Assembly (NCBI GenBank): GCA_964529715.1
Contig: CAZGXI010000003.1
Span: 1 to 64,000, forward strand
DNA: 64,000 bases
Reading direction: 5' to 3'
Source of the DNA: CAZGXI01 sp964529715
Lineage (GTDB): Bacteria > Chloroflexota > Anaerolineae > Aggregatilineales > Ch27
The position numbers were made by a program, and so were the translations under genes. Positions 9,401-16,961 of the stretch are shown here, piece by piece. Numbering within the stretch: position 1 is the stretch's first letter; each line of letters starts with the position of its first letter. The notes under the pieces are model-generated. The model ran no database searches. It saw nothing but the letters and a program-made list of their open reading frames with translations, and had not been told where the DNA came from.

Positions 9401-9570
9401 TGCTGCGTGCAGTCGTCATCGGCATGATGGGCAGTATGGCGAACCTGTTGACGCACGGGCTGGTAGACAACAGTGTGTTCGTCTACGACCTGAGCTATGT
9501 CTTTGCGCTGCTGATCGCCCTGCCCGGTCTGCTGCAAGCCATGCAAGTTGACTCCAAGCCGCAAACGTAG
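6442..9570 (+). CDS. Pseudo-glycosidase fused to O-antigen-ligase-like membrane domain
   Basis: The ATG at 6442 overlaps the previous stop, giving 1042 residues. After an N-terminal membrane anchor (about 8-25), residues about 45-370 form a clan GH-A TIM-barrel domain like GH39. The acid/base Glu is present (E171 in VWDEPN), but the nucleophile position in WATQFGW is Gln292 where Glu is expected, so hydrolysis is unlikely. Residues about 375-510 look like a beta-sandwich carbohydrate module. From about 515 on there are a dozen or so membrane segments with a Wzy_C/O-antigen-ligase pattern, including GSPNNVGLFMGR and the periplasmic SHPHNILLDFW. It probably recognises and polymerises or ligates a surface glycan. 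Confidence 0.85.
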   Translation: MKQSHIWSLLALILLVGSLTSGGVLLARRAEVMRGWENAADPGATLPLRIPRPGVNVELTQYDAEALREQLADIAASGVVWVRQTFPWAEIEPRPGEYVWTRWDAIVEAVSQQPELRLVAVLNLAPRWARHPLAPDHPTAPPADNADFGRFARRFAERYGGQIDYYQVWDEPNLTDAWGGLEPEAADYVALLQAAYRAIHDADGTATVIMAGLAPTLETGPRNYSDVLFLRAIYANGGGSAFDAAAGKPYGFEFGPDDRRVDEHLMNFSRLILLREEMVRQGDAHKALWATQFGWNALPDNWSGRPSIWQSVSREQQLAYITAAYARAEREWPWLGGLIVQHWQPDVQPDDPQWGFSLLAPGENRAVLPNLFAPASESLAAGPGRHHPVSPFADYSGAWEFGEIGADFGMDGDSEVTFAFTGTDLALELRRDNYRAYLYVTVDDQPAALLPRDGNGRSYIILTSDDLLPHTDVIPLAHGLNSGRHTVHLLADRGWDQWALAAFRVGNTPDTTTEDLLLVAVLLVALTSAVGLISMARRGLVRRVWPLIRELVSRVNDLVLAATASVLVMVGMLLTWGDVIPNLVRRDPPGLLLGILTAGALYLSPSLLLTVIAAIVLWGLIYHRLELGMILTIFWAPYFLFPVELYQRAFAMAEVCLLLTASAWAVQQAIRWAQTFRSGQRRLRPAKTLYRLNALDWGMLLFVGLALLSVSWSAHRPEALREWRTLILEPALFYLVARTTVQERETVVRLVDTLLLSAALSALIGLGLYLSGQGIITAEQDTVRLAGVYGSPNNVGLFMGRVFPFALAYLLLPTGKVRRVLATLAGAVMLGAVALSQSAGAILLGIPAAIVVVLALWNARRGLLAIVGMSVLGLFALIPLSQFPRFARLLDFSSGTTFFRLRLWQSAVQMILDRPLQGFGLDQFLYAYRGHYILPEAWQEPNLSHPHNILLDFWTRLGLGGVLLLIWFQVNFWRAAWRIYRRTDTPLLRAVVIGMMGSMANLLTHGLVDNSVFVYDLSYVFALLIALPGLLQAMQVDSKPQT

Positions 9571-9632
9571 TGTAATTTGCGACAACACATGCAGGGCGTC
9601 TTTAGAGCAGCTACATGCGCGAAGGGGGAGCC

Positions 9633-10181
9633 ATGCAGGCCGAGGTCAACGGCATCCTCATCGAACTGGTGCAGGGCGACATCACCGATCTGGCCGTCGA
9701 TGCCATCGTCAACGCGGCCAACAGCGAGCTTATCCTGGGCAGCGGCGTGGCCGGGGCTATCCGGCGCAAGGGCGGCCCGACCATTCAGCAGGAGTGCAAC
9801 CTGATCGGCTGGTGCGACGTAGGAGAGGCTATCATCACCGGCGCGGGAGACCTGCCTGCCAAACATGTGATCCACGCCGTCGGTCCGCGCATGGGCGAGG
9901 GTAGTGAGCCGGGTAAGCTGGCCTCGGCCACGCGCGCCAGTCTGACTCTGGCTGAACAGCACGCATTGACCTCGATTGCCCTGCCGGCCATTTCGACCGG
10001 CGTTTTTGGGTTTCCCCTGGAAGCGTGCGCCCAGATCATGCTGCGGGTAGCCATTGACTTTACCTTTGAAGATGTGGAATACGTCAGACATATCATCTTG
10101 TGTCTCTACGACAAGAAGGCGTTCGACACATTCGTGCGAGAATTTGAGCGGCAGCTTGCCGAACTGGAAAACGAGCTGTGA
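9633..10181 (+). CDS. Macrodomain protein (ADP-ribose binding/deacylase)
   Basis: The start at 9633 is preferred because AAGGGGGAG lies 2 bases upstream; an upstream ATG at 9615 lacks this. The 182-residue protein is a single macrodomain: VQGDITDLAVDAIVNAAN, the ligand-binding loop LGSGVAGAIRRKGG, HAVGP and the second phosphate loop STGVFGFP. The family binds ADP-ribose and many members hydrolyse O-acetyl-ADP-ribose or mono-ADP-ribosyl esters in the cytoplasm. It sits alone between the two glycan-ligase genes with no obvious partner. An AAACGGAG/CTCCGTTT inverted repeat follows the stop (10181-10227) and could act as a weak terminator. Confidence 0.9.
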   Translation: MQAEVNGILIELVQGDITDLAVDAIVNAANSELILGSGVAGAIRRKGGPTIQQECNLIGWCDVGEAIITGAGDLPAKHVIHAVGPRMGEGSEPGKLASATRASLTLAEQHALTSIALPAISTGVFGFPLEACAQIMLRVAIDFTFEDVEYVRHIILCLYDKKAFDTFVREFERQLAELENEL

Positions 10182-10275
10182 AACGGAGGTGGACGTTTTG
10201 CTGCTGCATGGTAAACTCGCTCCGTTTTGAGACCGGCTTATTTCAACTAGGATCAGCGTTTTTAGGAGGAAAGCT

Positions 10276-11211
10276 GTGCGTGTATTGATTACCGGAGTAG
10301 CCGGATTTTTAGGTTCGCACCTGGCCGACCGTTTTTTAAGCGAAGGCCACACGGTGATCGGGATGGATAATTTGATCACCGGCAACGAACGCAACATCGC
10401 GCACCTGGCCGGGCGCGCCGAATTCCGCTTCATCAAACATGACGTAACCAACTATATTTTCATCGATGGGCCAATAGATGCCGTCCTCCATTTTGCCTCC
10501 CCCGCCAGTCCGGTAGACTATCTGCGCTATCCGATCCAGACTCTCAAGGTCGGTGCACTGGGAACGCACAATACGTTGGGGTTGGCGCTTAAAAAGGGGG
10601 CGCGTTTTTTGCAGGCATCGACCTCCGAAATCTATGGCGATCCTCTGGTTCATCCCCAGACCGAATCCTATCCCGGCAATGTAGACACTATTGGGCCGCG
10701 CGGCGTTTACGATGAGGCCAAACGTTTTGCCGAGGCGCTGACGATGGCCTACCATCGTTATCACAAGGTTGAAACGCGCATTGTGCGTATCTTCAATACT
10801 TACGGCCCCCGGATGCGGTTGGACGACGGGCGCGTCGTGCCGAACTTCATCGGGCAGGCTTTGCGCGGTGAGGCGCTGACGATTTACGGCGATGGGTCGC
10901 AGACGCGCAGCTTTTGTTACGTCAGCGATCTGATTGAAGGTATCTACCGTCTATTGAACTCCAACTTTAGTGAACCCGTGAACATCGGCAACCCCAATGA
11001 AATGACCATCGCGGAGTTCGCCCGTTTGATCAACGAGATCACGGGCAACACCGCCGGGACGATTTTTTTGGAACAGGAACGGATCAAGGGCGACCCGCAG
11101 CGGCGCAGACCAGACATCAGCCGCGCCAGATCACTGCTTGGCTGGGAGCCGCAGGTAGACATTCGAGATGGGTTGGAACGCACGATTCGCTACTTTAAGG
11201 AGTTGGTGTGA
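10276..11211 (+). CDS. NAD-dependent sugar-nucleotide SDR, UDP-xylose-synthase-like
   Basis: This extended SDR of 311 residues has the glycine-rich NAD motif GVAGFLGSHL near the N-terminus, the STSEIYGDP block and the catalytic YDEAK. The overall pattern (HFASPASPVDYLRYP, GPRMRLDDGRVVPNF, RRRPDISRA) is that of UDP-glucuronate decarboxylase. The expected product is UDP-xylose, used in glycan synthesis in the cytoplasm. The GTG start has a strong AGGAGGAAA ribosome site. A weak TTGAGA-N15-TAGGAT promoter may lie at 10227-10253. The stop overlaps the next gene's GTG start. Another sugar-nucleotide epimerase activity cannot be excluded. Confidence 0.88.
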   Translation: MRVLITGVAGFLGSHLADRFLSEGHTVIGMDNLITGNERNIAHLAGRAEFRFIKHDVTNYIFIDGPIDAVLHFASPASPVDYLRYPIQTLKVGALGTHNTLGLALKKGARFLQASTSEIYGDPLVHPQTESYPGNVDTIGPRGVYDEAKRFAEALTMAYHRYHKVETRIVRIFNTYGPRMRLDDGRVVPNFIGQALRGEALTIYGDGSQTRSFCYVSDLIEGIYRLLNSNFSEPVNIGNPNEMTIAEFARLINEITGNTAGTIFLEQERIKGDPQRRRPDISRARSLLGWEPQVDIRDGLERTIRYFKELV

Positions 11212-12698
11212 GTCGGAGCAATGGGCTGCCGGTTATTCGCCGGTGGTCGCTTCGATTCCCGGCGGGTTTTGTCGCGCTGGCTCTGCTCGCCGGGACGATA
11301 GTCGCCCGCCTGCCTGCGCCGACGGCGACGCTGCTATTGGGCGCGGCGGTTCTGATCCCCCTGGCGTTGATCGAACCGAAGGCGGGCGTCGTCGTCTTGT
11401 TGCTGCTGGCGCCGCTTAAGGCCTTGATCGAGACCGAGACGGCCTATCCGCTGCCGCTGGATGTTGGTCAGCTCGCGTTGGCAGCGGTCGTGATCTGCTG
11501 GCTGCTCAACCGGATCGCGCAGCGGGAACCACTGGCGCTGCACGGCAGCCCGGTGCAGCTTCCTCTGTTGCTGTTTGCCCTGGCAGCAACACTCAGCCTG
11601 CCCGGAGCCATTTCTATCGGGGCAGGTCTTGAGGAACTGCTCAAGTGGATCGAGATGATCCTGCTGGTGTCGTTTTGTCGGGCACTATACCGACGTGAAG
11701 AAGCGCACTGGCTGGTCTTCGCCTTGACACTGGCCGCAGGAGTGCAGGCGATGATCGGCCTGTACGAATTCTTCGGTGGGTCGGGCGCAGCGCACCTGTG
11801 GATTCTGGACAACCGTTACTTTCGCGCTTTCGGTACGTTCGGGCAGCCGAACCCGTTCGGCGGTTTTATGGGACTTGTCTTGCCCCTGGCACTTGTGATG
11901 GCGTTGGGTTATGGAAACCGAGTCTGGCAGGTCCTACGTGCAGATGGCAGGCGTACTCTTCGGCAAGAACAGACACACATTGCTTTACTTTCCACCGCAT
12001 TTTACGGCCTCATGACGGCGGTGATTGGGGCCGGGTTACTCGCGTCGTGGAGTCGGGGCGCGTGGATCGGCTTCGCGGCGGCACTGGCGGGGATGATCCT
12101 GTTTGTGTCTCGTTCGTCCGTCAAGGCATTGGCTCTGGCTGCCATCGCCATCCTGGGCATGTTTGTGCTGGCGAACAGCGGGCTGCTTCCGGCATCTCTG
12201 ACAGAGCGCATGGGGAGTTTTCTGGAGGAATTTACCACGTTGGGTGATGCACGCGGCCTGGACATCACTGACGCTAATTACGCCGTTCTGGAACGGCTGG
12301 CGCATTGGCAATCCGCGACCCGGATGGCCGCCGATCATCCCTGGTTAGGGGTTGGGTTTGGAAACTATGAAGCCGCCTACCCGCGCTATGCCCTACTCAA
12401 CTGGCCGCTGGCGCTGGGGCACGCCCACAATTACTACCTGAATCTGCTGGCGGAAGTCGGCCTGGTCGGACTAACGGCCTATATTCTGGCCTGGGGAATG
12501 ATTCTTATGCTGTCGATCCGGTTGTGGCAGCGCAGCGAAGGGTTGCCGCGAGCCTGGAGTATAGGGTTATTGGGAGCATGGTTCCACCTGACAATTCACA
12601 GTCTGGTTGATAAACTCTACGTCAACAACCTGTTCCTGCATCTCGGTTGTATGCTTGGCCTGCTGGCCGTTTTGTTCGCTGTAGACGAACGTCACTGA
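11208..12698 (+). CDS. O-antigen ligase/polymerase-like membrane protein
   Basis: This 496-residue protein has about ten to twelve hydrophobic segments and a Wzy_C/O-antigen-ligase signature: the GQPNPFGGFMGLVLPLAL segment and a large external loop ending in GVGFGNYEAAYP and LGHAHNYYLNLLAE. The enzyme acts at the outer face of the cytoplasmic membrane, moving a lipid-linked glycan to an acceptor. The GTG start overlaps the SDR stop by 4 bases, so the two are coupled. It is a second member of the same family as the C-terminal half of the 6442-9570 gene, with no glycosidase domain, suggesting two steps on related substrates. Confidence 0.85.
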   Translation: MSRSNGLPVIRRWSLRFPAGFVALALLAGTIVARLPAPTATLLLGAAVLIPLALIEPKAGVVVLLLLAPLKALIETETAYPLPLDVGQLALAAVVICWLLNRIAQREPLALHGSPVQLPLLLFALAATLSLPGAISIGAGLEELLKWIEMILLVSFCRALYRREEAHWLVFALTLAAGVQAMIGLYEFFGGSGAAHLWILDNRYFRAFGTFGQPNPFGGFMGLVLPLALVMALGYGNRVWQVLRADGRRTLRQEQTHIALLSTAFYGLMTAVIGAGLLASWSRGAWIGFAAALAGMILFVSRSSVKALALAAIAILGMFVLANSGLLPASLTERMGSFLEEFTTLGDARGLDITDANYAVLERLAHWQSATRMAADHPWLGVGFGNYEAAYPRYALLNWPLALGHAHNYYLNLLAEVGLVGLTAYILAWGMILMLSIRLWQRSEGLPRAWSIGLLGAWFHLTIHSLVDKLYVNNLFLHLGCMLGLLAVLFAVDERH

Positions 12699-12710
12699 TA
12701 GAGACATCAC

Positions 12711-13289
12711 ATGACTCAGGAAAAACTGGTAACACCGACCGCATCCGGCTTCGTCGGCATCCTCAACAATCTCATTCGCCGCACCAGTGTGCGGTTCGGC
12801 GGCGGCAAGGCCAAAGAACTCGAACGCTTCATCAAGTTCTTCATTGTAGGTGGCATCGGTTTCGTGGTGGACTTTGGCACCTTGAATATTTTGCAGGCCA
12901 CGATTCTTAAGCCGACTCCCGACAGCCCTCTGCCCGTTGTTCTGGCAACAACCATTGCATTCACCGCTGCTGTAAGCAGCAACTTCATCTGGAACCGCTA
13001 TTGGACCTATCCCGACTCGCGTTCGCAACCTGTTGTCAAGCAGTTAATCCAGTTCTTCATCGTTAACATCCTGGGATGGGTCTTTCGTCTAGGGATCGTT
13101 GTGGTGCTCTATGTTCCGTTCGGGCAGATCGGAGCGAGCGTGCTCAACGCAATCAGTGCAGGGACAGTCTCGACGCCAGAGATGCAGGCCCGAATCGGCA
13201 CCAACCTGGCCCAGGCGCTGGCAGTCGCCATTGTCATGCTGTGGAACTTTTTCGTTAACCGCTATTGGACCTACAGTGACGTACAATAG
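12711..13289 (+). CDS. GtrA-family membrane protein
   Basis: The 192-residue product has a polar N-terminal extension of about 40 residues, then the GtrA pattern of four membrane helices: FIKFFIVGGIGFVVDFGTLN, a second helix containing FTAAVSSNFIWNRYWTY, and a repeat of the motif at the C-terminus (LWNFFVNRYWTYSDVQ). GtrA proteins are thought to flip polyprenyl-phosphate sugars for glycan decoration. It follows the ligase gene by 12 bases and precedes a response-regulator gene by 18, so it belongs to the surface-glycan operon. The insertion between helices 3 and 4 is longer than in minimal family members. Confidence 0.88.
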   Translation: MTQEKLVTPTASGFVGILNNLIRRTSVRFGGGKAKELERFIKFFIVGGIGFVVDFGTLNILQATILKPTPDSPLPVVLATTIAFTAAVSSNFIWNRYWTYPDSRSQPVVKQLIQFFIVNILGWVFRLGIVVVLYVPFGQIGASVLNAISAGTVSTPEMQARIGTNLAQALAVAIVMLWNFFVNRYWTYSDVQ

Positions 13290-13307
13290 AGCAGGAGCGA
13301 GTAGGCT

Positions 13308-13694
13308 ATGGCTCCACTGGTTCTCATCGTCGATGATGATTCTCTCCTATGCAGTATGCTTCAGATTGCGCTGAAGCGGAACGGCTACGAGTCGCACGTC
13401 GCCCTGTCCGGCAAAGAGGCGCTAGAATATCTGGAAAATAACCGGGTCAGCCTGCTGTTGCTGGACGTCATGATGGCCGACATGGATGGGTTTGGCGTGA
13501 TGCAGCGCGTCCGGGAGCATCCGGTCTACCACGATCTGCCGATCATTATGCTGACGGCCCACGCTGACCCTGTCACCCGTCAGCGCGGATTGGCCTTCGG
13601 CGCAAACGACTACCTGGTCAAGCCCGTCACGCCGGACAAAATCGTAGAAAGCATCCACGCCGTCATGCGGACGCCGGACAGTGACCCGTTATAA
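13308..13694 (+). CDS. Single-domain response regulator (receiver only)
   Basis: A 128-residue CheY-like receiver: the acidic cluster D9-D11 (IVDDDS), phospho-acceptor D53 (LLLLDVMM), the Thr in MLTAHAD and the conserved Lys in LVKPVTP. There is no output domain. It is likely phosphorylated by an unlinked histidine kinase and acts by protein contact. Its position between gtrA and a glycosyltransferase gene, with short gaps on both sides, suggests that it modulates polysaccharide production. The ribosome site is AGCAGGAG. Confidence 0.92.
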   Translation: MAPLVLIVDDDSLLCSMLQIALKRNGYESHVALSGKEALEYLENNRVSLLLLDVMMADMDGFGVMQRVREHPVYHDLPIIMLTAHADPVTRQRGLAFGANDYLVKPVTPDKIVESIHAVMRTPDSDPL

Positions 13695-13700
13695 GGCTGC

Positions 13701-14852
13701 GTGACCTTGACGGCGGTTGTCGGGCTAGACTATACGCCTGCACACGATCAGGGCGGCGGGATCGGGCGTTACGTGCGTGAGCTAGTCGCTGCACTGACGC
13801 GCGTTGACGGCAAAACGTCCTATCGACTGTTTGTCGCGGGTGTTTCTTTGCCCGCTGACCTCGGCGACCCGCCGGGGGTGAACTTCTCGTGGCATACCAC
13901 ACGCCTTTCCACGCGCTGGCTGGCGCGGCTGTGGCACCGGGCGCATCTTCCAATTCCGGTCGAGACGTGGACCGGCCCACTTGATCTGTTCCATGCCACC
14001 GACTTCGTGCTACCACCGGTCCGCCATGCCACGCGAACCATCCTCACCGTGCACGATCTGTCGTTTGTTCGTGCTCCGGAATCGGCCAGTCCGCGCCTCA
14101 AAGCCTACCTGGATGCTGTTGTGCCACGCTCAGTTCGCCGCGCCGATCATGTGTTGGCTGATTCACAGGCAACAAAAAACGATTTAGTGGAACTGTACGG
14201 CACTCCTGTTGACAAGATCACCGTGCTGCTGAGTGGAGTAGATACGCATTTCCATCCTGTAACCGATGACACCGCCCGGAAAGCCGTCCGGGAACGCTAC
14301 GGTCTAGGAAGCTGGCCGTTCCTGTTCACCGTTGGAACGGTCCAACCGCGCAAAAACTACGCCCGTCTGTGTGAAGCTCTGGCGCGGCTGCACGAACTGT
14401 TCCCGGACTTGCATCTGGTGATTGCTGGCGGGCGCGGCTGGCTGGAAGGGCCAATATACCAGGCCGTAGATCACCTGGGCCTGCGGGAACATGTTCACTT
14501 CATCGGGTTTGCTGCCGATGCCGACTTGCCGGTTCTCTACAGTATGGCCGAAGCCGTACCCTATGTCTCCCTGTATGAGGGGTTCGGCATTCCGGTGCTG
14601 GAAGCAATGGCCTGCGGCGCACCCGTCGTCGCCTCGAATGGATCGTCAATTCCAGAGGTGGCAGGCGATGCGGCGCTGCTGGTCGATCCGCTTAGCGTAG
14701 AAGCGATTGCCGATGCACTACGTCAGGTGTTGGAATCGCCCACGCTGCGGGCGTCGCTGGCAGAAAAAGGCCGAATGCAGGCGGCCCGCTTCACCTGGAA
14801 AAACGCGGCCCAGACGCTCGTGGATACCTATCGGGTCGTTCTTGCCCGTTGA
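13701..14852 (+). CDS. Glycosyltransferase family 4
   Basis: The 383-residue GT-B enzyme shows the N-terminal acceptor-domain motif GGGIGRYVREL, a mid-protein FTVGTVQPRKNY, and the C-terminal nucleotide-sugar site YEGFGIPVLEAMACGAPVV with the Glu pair of GT4 enzymes. It resembles mannosyl- or rhamnosyltransferases, but the donor sugar cannot be read from the sequence. A GTG start lies 6 bases after the receiver gene. The enzyme is cytoplasmic or membrane-peripheral. It closes the glycan gene set that began upstream. Confidence 0.92.
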   Translation: MTLTAVVGLDYTPAHDQGGGIGRYVRELVAALTRVDGKTSYRLFVAGVSLPADLGDPPGVNFSWHTTRLSTRWLARLWHRAHLPIPVETWTGPLDLFHATDFVLPPVRHATRTILTVHDLSFVRAPESASPRLKAYLDAVVPRSVRRADHVLADSQATKNDLVELYGTPVDKITVLLSGVDTHFHPVTDDTARKAVRERYGLGSWPFLFTVGTVQPRKNYARLCEALARLHELFPDLHLVIAGGRGWLEGPIYQAVDHLGLREHVHFIGFAADADLPVLYSMAEAVPYVSLYEGFGIPVLEAMACGAPVVASNGSSIPEVAGDAALLVDPLSVEAIADALRQVLESPTLRASLAEKGRMQAARFTWKNAAQTLVDTYRVVLAR

Positions 14853-14907
14853 GTAGACGAAAACAGAGTATAATGCCTGTATTGCCTTGACTCATCAGGA
14901 GAAACTC

Positions 14908-15282
14908 ATGGCTGACAAAGGGGATAAGCCGTTCTTTATCTTCGACACGCATGGCGATTGGCAGGCGACTCGTATGGGAAATCTGTTGTTCGACACACGC
15001 GGGGAATACATTGGCTTTGTCATCGAGACGGACGTCTACAAAGCCGATGGCGAATGGGTGGGCCAGATTAGCCGAGATAACCGGATTGTGCGCAAACGTG
15101 CAGGCCAGCGCAAGCCGACGATCCCGAATCCTCCCGCCAAACCGCCCAAGCCCACCAATCTGCCGGCGCGTGCGCCGCTGCCACCGATGCCGTCCGAACT
15201 CAGCTATGACATGATCGACGTGATGGAAGAAGACCCTGAAATCTTCAAGCGAGTCTCCGATCTGAAGAAGGACATGGATTAG
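14908..15282 (+). CDS. Small protein, possibly a 4-fold beta-flower fold
   Basis: Start at 14908 with CAGGAGAAA upstream; the earlier in-frame TTG at 14887 lacks a ribosome site. The 124-residue product begins with a repeated beta pattern (FFIFDTHGDW, GNLLFDTRGEYIG, YKADGEWVGQI) that resembles small 4-fold beta-flower proteins, followed by a Pro-rich linker and an acidic helical tail. The role is unknown. A TATAAT hexamer at 14869-14874 is a possible -10 box. No export signal is seen, so it is probably cytoplasmic. Confidence 0.65.
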   Translation: MADKGDKPFFIFDTHGDWQATRMGNLLFDTRGEYIGFVIETDVYKADGEWVGQISRDNRIVRKRAGQRKPTIPNPPAKPPKPTNLPARAPLPPMPSELSYDMIDVMEEDPEIFKRVSDLKKDMD

Positions 15283-15297
15283 CGAATAGGCACAGAT

Positions 15298-15783
15298 GTG
15301 AACAGCGGCAAGACAATCGCCGAATCGCGGGTGACGCTGAGCGCACTGATGGGGCCGCAAGACGCCAATGTGCTGGGCAACGTTCATGGCGGCGTGATTA
15401 TGAAACTGGTAGATGAGGCCGGGGCGCTGGCGGCCATGCGCCATGCGCGCTGCCCGGTAGTGACTGTCGCCATTGACTCGATGACGTTTTTGGAACCGGT
15501 CTACCTCGGCCACCTGGTCAGTTGTCAGGCAGAACTGACTTACGCCGGGCGCACGTCGATGGAAGTGCGCATCGCGGTGACTGCCGAGAACCCGCTGACT
15601 GGCCAGACGATCCACACCAACCTGGCCTACGGGGTCTACGTCGCCATTGATCTACAAACGCGCCAGCCTCACCCGGTTCCGCCGTTGATCGCGGAAACCG
15701 AAGAGGAACAGCGCCGTATGGAAGCAGCCCGGCAGCGTCAGGCAGAACGCAAACGGCGGCGCATTCAAGAGGACATTCCATGA
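15298..15783 (+). CDS. Acyl-CoA thioesterase, hotdog fold (YciA/ACOT-like)
   Basis: A 161-residue single hotdog domain with GNVHGGVIMKLVDEAGALAA, the signature of the cytosolic acyl-CoA hydrolase group including the catalytic Asp, then VTVAIDSMTFLEPVYLG. It would cleave acyl-CoA to free acid and CoA. The C-terminal 30 residues are strongly charged and helical (Glu/Arg-rich), longer than needed for the fold. The GTG start has only a weak ribosome site. The stop overlaps the start of the next gene by 4 bases. Confidence 0.88.
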   Translation: MNSGKTIAESRVTLSALMGPQDANVLGNVHGGVIMKLVDEAGALAAMRHARCPVVTVAIDSMTFLEPVYLGHLVSCQAELTYAGRTSMEVRIAVTAENPLTGQTIHTNLAYGVYVAIDLQTRQPHPVPPLIAETEEEQRRMEAARQRQAERKRRRIQEDIP

Positions 15784-16961
15784 CGGATGATATACTGCCC
15801 GACCTTGAAGCGAGCCAGGAGCCATCGGTACTGCTGCGCCTGTTGAACCAGGCTGGGGCGCGCCGGGTGCTTGCCGAACCGGCCCAAGATTTCGGGCTGG
15901 CCGATCAGGTCCCCTACCCTTTCCTGGCAATCGTCCGGCAGATCGAGATGCGCATTGCGTTGCTGCTGTCCGTGATCAATCCGGCTGTGGGAGGCGTGCT
16001 GTTGATCGGCCCGCGTGGCACCGGCAAAACAACCTGTGTCCGCAGCCTTGCCTCGATTTTGCCGGATGTACCGGTCAGCGATTGCCCGGAGGGGTGTCTG
16101 CCGGAGGATTATGAGCGTGAAGGAGCAGCAGGCGTCTGTGCTGACTGCGCGACCAAACTGGCTGCTGGACAGCCAATAGCCCATCTGGAACCGGTCCGCC
16201 TGGTGGAATTACCCCTCAACGCGCGGCTGGAAGACGTGGTCGGGGGTATTAACGAGCGCATCGCCGTTCAGCAGCAGCGTGTCCGGCTGGAACGCGGCAT
16301 CTTGGCGCGTGCCGACCAGAACCTGTTATACATCGACGAGGTTAACTTGCTGGACGACGTGATCGTGGACGCCATTCTGGATGCGGCAGCGCAGGGCAGT
16401 TACACCGTGCGGCGCGGGGCAATGGCAGGGACGTATCGCTCACGCTTTGTGCTCATCGGGTCGATGAATCCAGAAGAGGGGCGGCTGCGCCCGCAGATCA
16501 TGGATCGTTTTGGGCTGCGGGTCATGGTGCGCGGCCTGACGGATGCCGCAGACCGCATGGAAGTTTACCGGCGCGTGCGCAGCTATCGGGCTAATCCCCG
16601 CGCATTTGCCGCCGAGTGGGCAGCAGCGACCGCAGAAGTCCGTGAGGAGGTTATGCTTGCGCGGGAACTGCTCAAGCAGGTTAAGCTGAGCGACGAGGCG
16701 CAGACTGTCGGATTGGAACTTGTGGAAAAACTGCAACTGGATTCGCATCGTGCGGAATACACCATGTTTGAGGCAGCCAGAGCACATGCCGCCGCCGATG
16801 GCCGCGACCTGGCAGACGTGCGCGATGTGCGGGCCGTAGCCCCGATGGCGCTCCGCCAACGCCAGAGCCAGTTCATGCGCGATTTCTTCCATCATCAGGA
16901 TGAGGAGGATATATCGATTCGCGCACATCTGGATGATCTAACCAGGAAAAGGACTTCATGA
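15780..16961 (+). CDS. Mg-chelatase subunit I-like AAA+ ATPase
   Basis: This 393-residue ATPase has Walker A GPRGTGKTT (about 78-86), a Cys-bearing insert (CPEGC, CADC), Walker B LLYIDEVNLL and the arginine region RPQIMDRFGLR. The pattern is BchI/ChlI. In BchI the enzyme works with BchD and BchH to insert Mg into protoporphyrin. No D or H gene is in this window and no photosynthesis gene was seen, so the protein may instead act with an unlinked VWA protein as a general remodelling factor, or in cobalamin-type metal insertion. Both ends overlap neighbouring genes by 4 bases, indicating tight coupling. Confidence 0.85.
   Translation: MTDDILPDLEASQEPSVLLRLLNQAGARRVLAEPAQDFGLADQVPYPFLAIVRQIEMRIALLLSVINPAVGGVLLIGPRGTGKTTCVRSLASILPDVPVSDCPEGCLPEDYEREGAAGVCADCATKLAAGQPIAHLEPVRLVELPLNARLEDVVGGINERIAVQQQRVRLERGILARADQNLLYIDEVNLLDDVIVDAILDAAAQGSYTVRRGAMAGTYRSRFVLIGSMNPEEGRLRPQIMDRFGLRVMVRGLTDAADRMEVYRRVRSYRANPRAFAAEWAAATAEVREEVMLARELLKQVKLSDEAQTVGLELVEKLQLDSHRAEYTMFEAARAHAAADGRDLADVRDVRAVAPMALRQRQSQFMRDFFHHQDEEDISIRAHLDDLTRKRTS

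Noticed and set aside
9495..10451. Minus-strand frame of 318 codons over the macrodomain gene and SDR start
   Set aside because: Antisense to conserved genes and their ribosome sites; composition unlike a protein.
15780..16961. Evidence for chlorophyll synthesis from the BchI-like ATPase
   Set aside because: No other pigment gene is present, and BchI-like ATPases are common in non-phototrophs.
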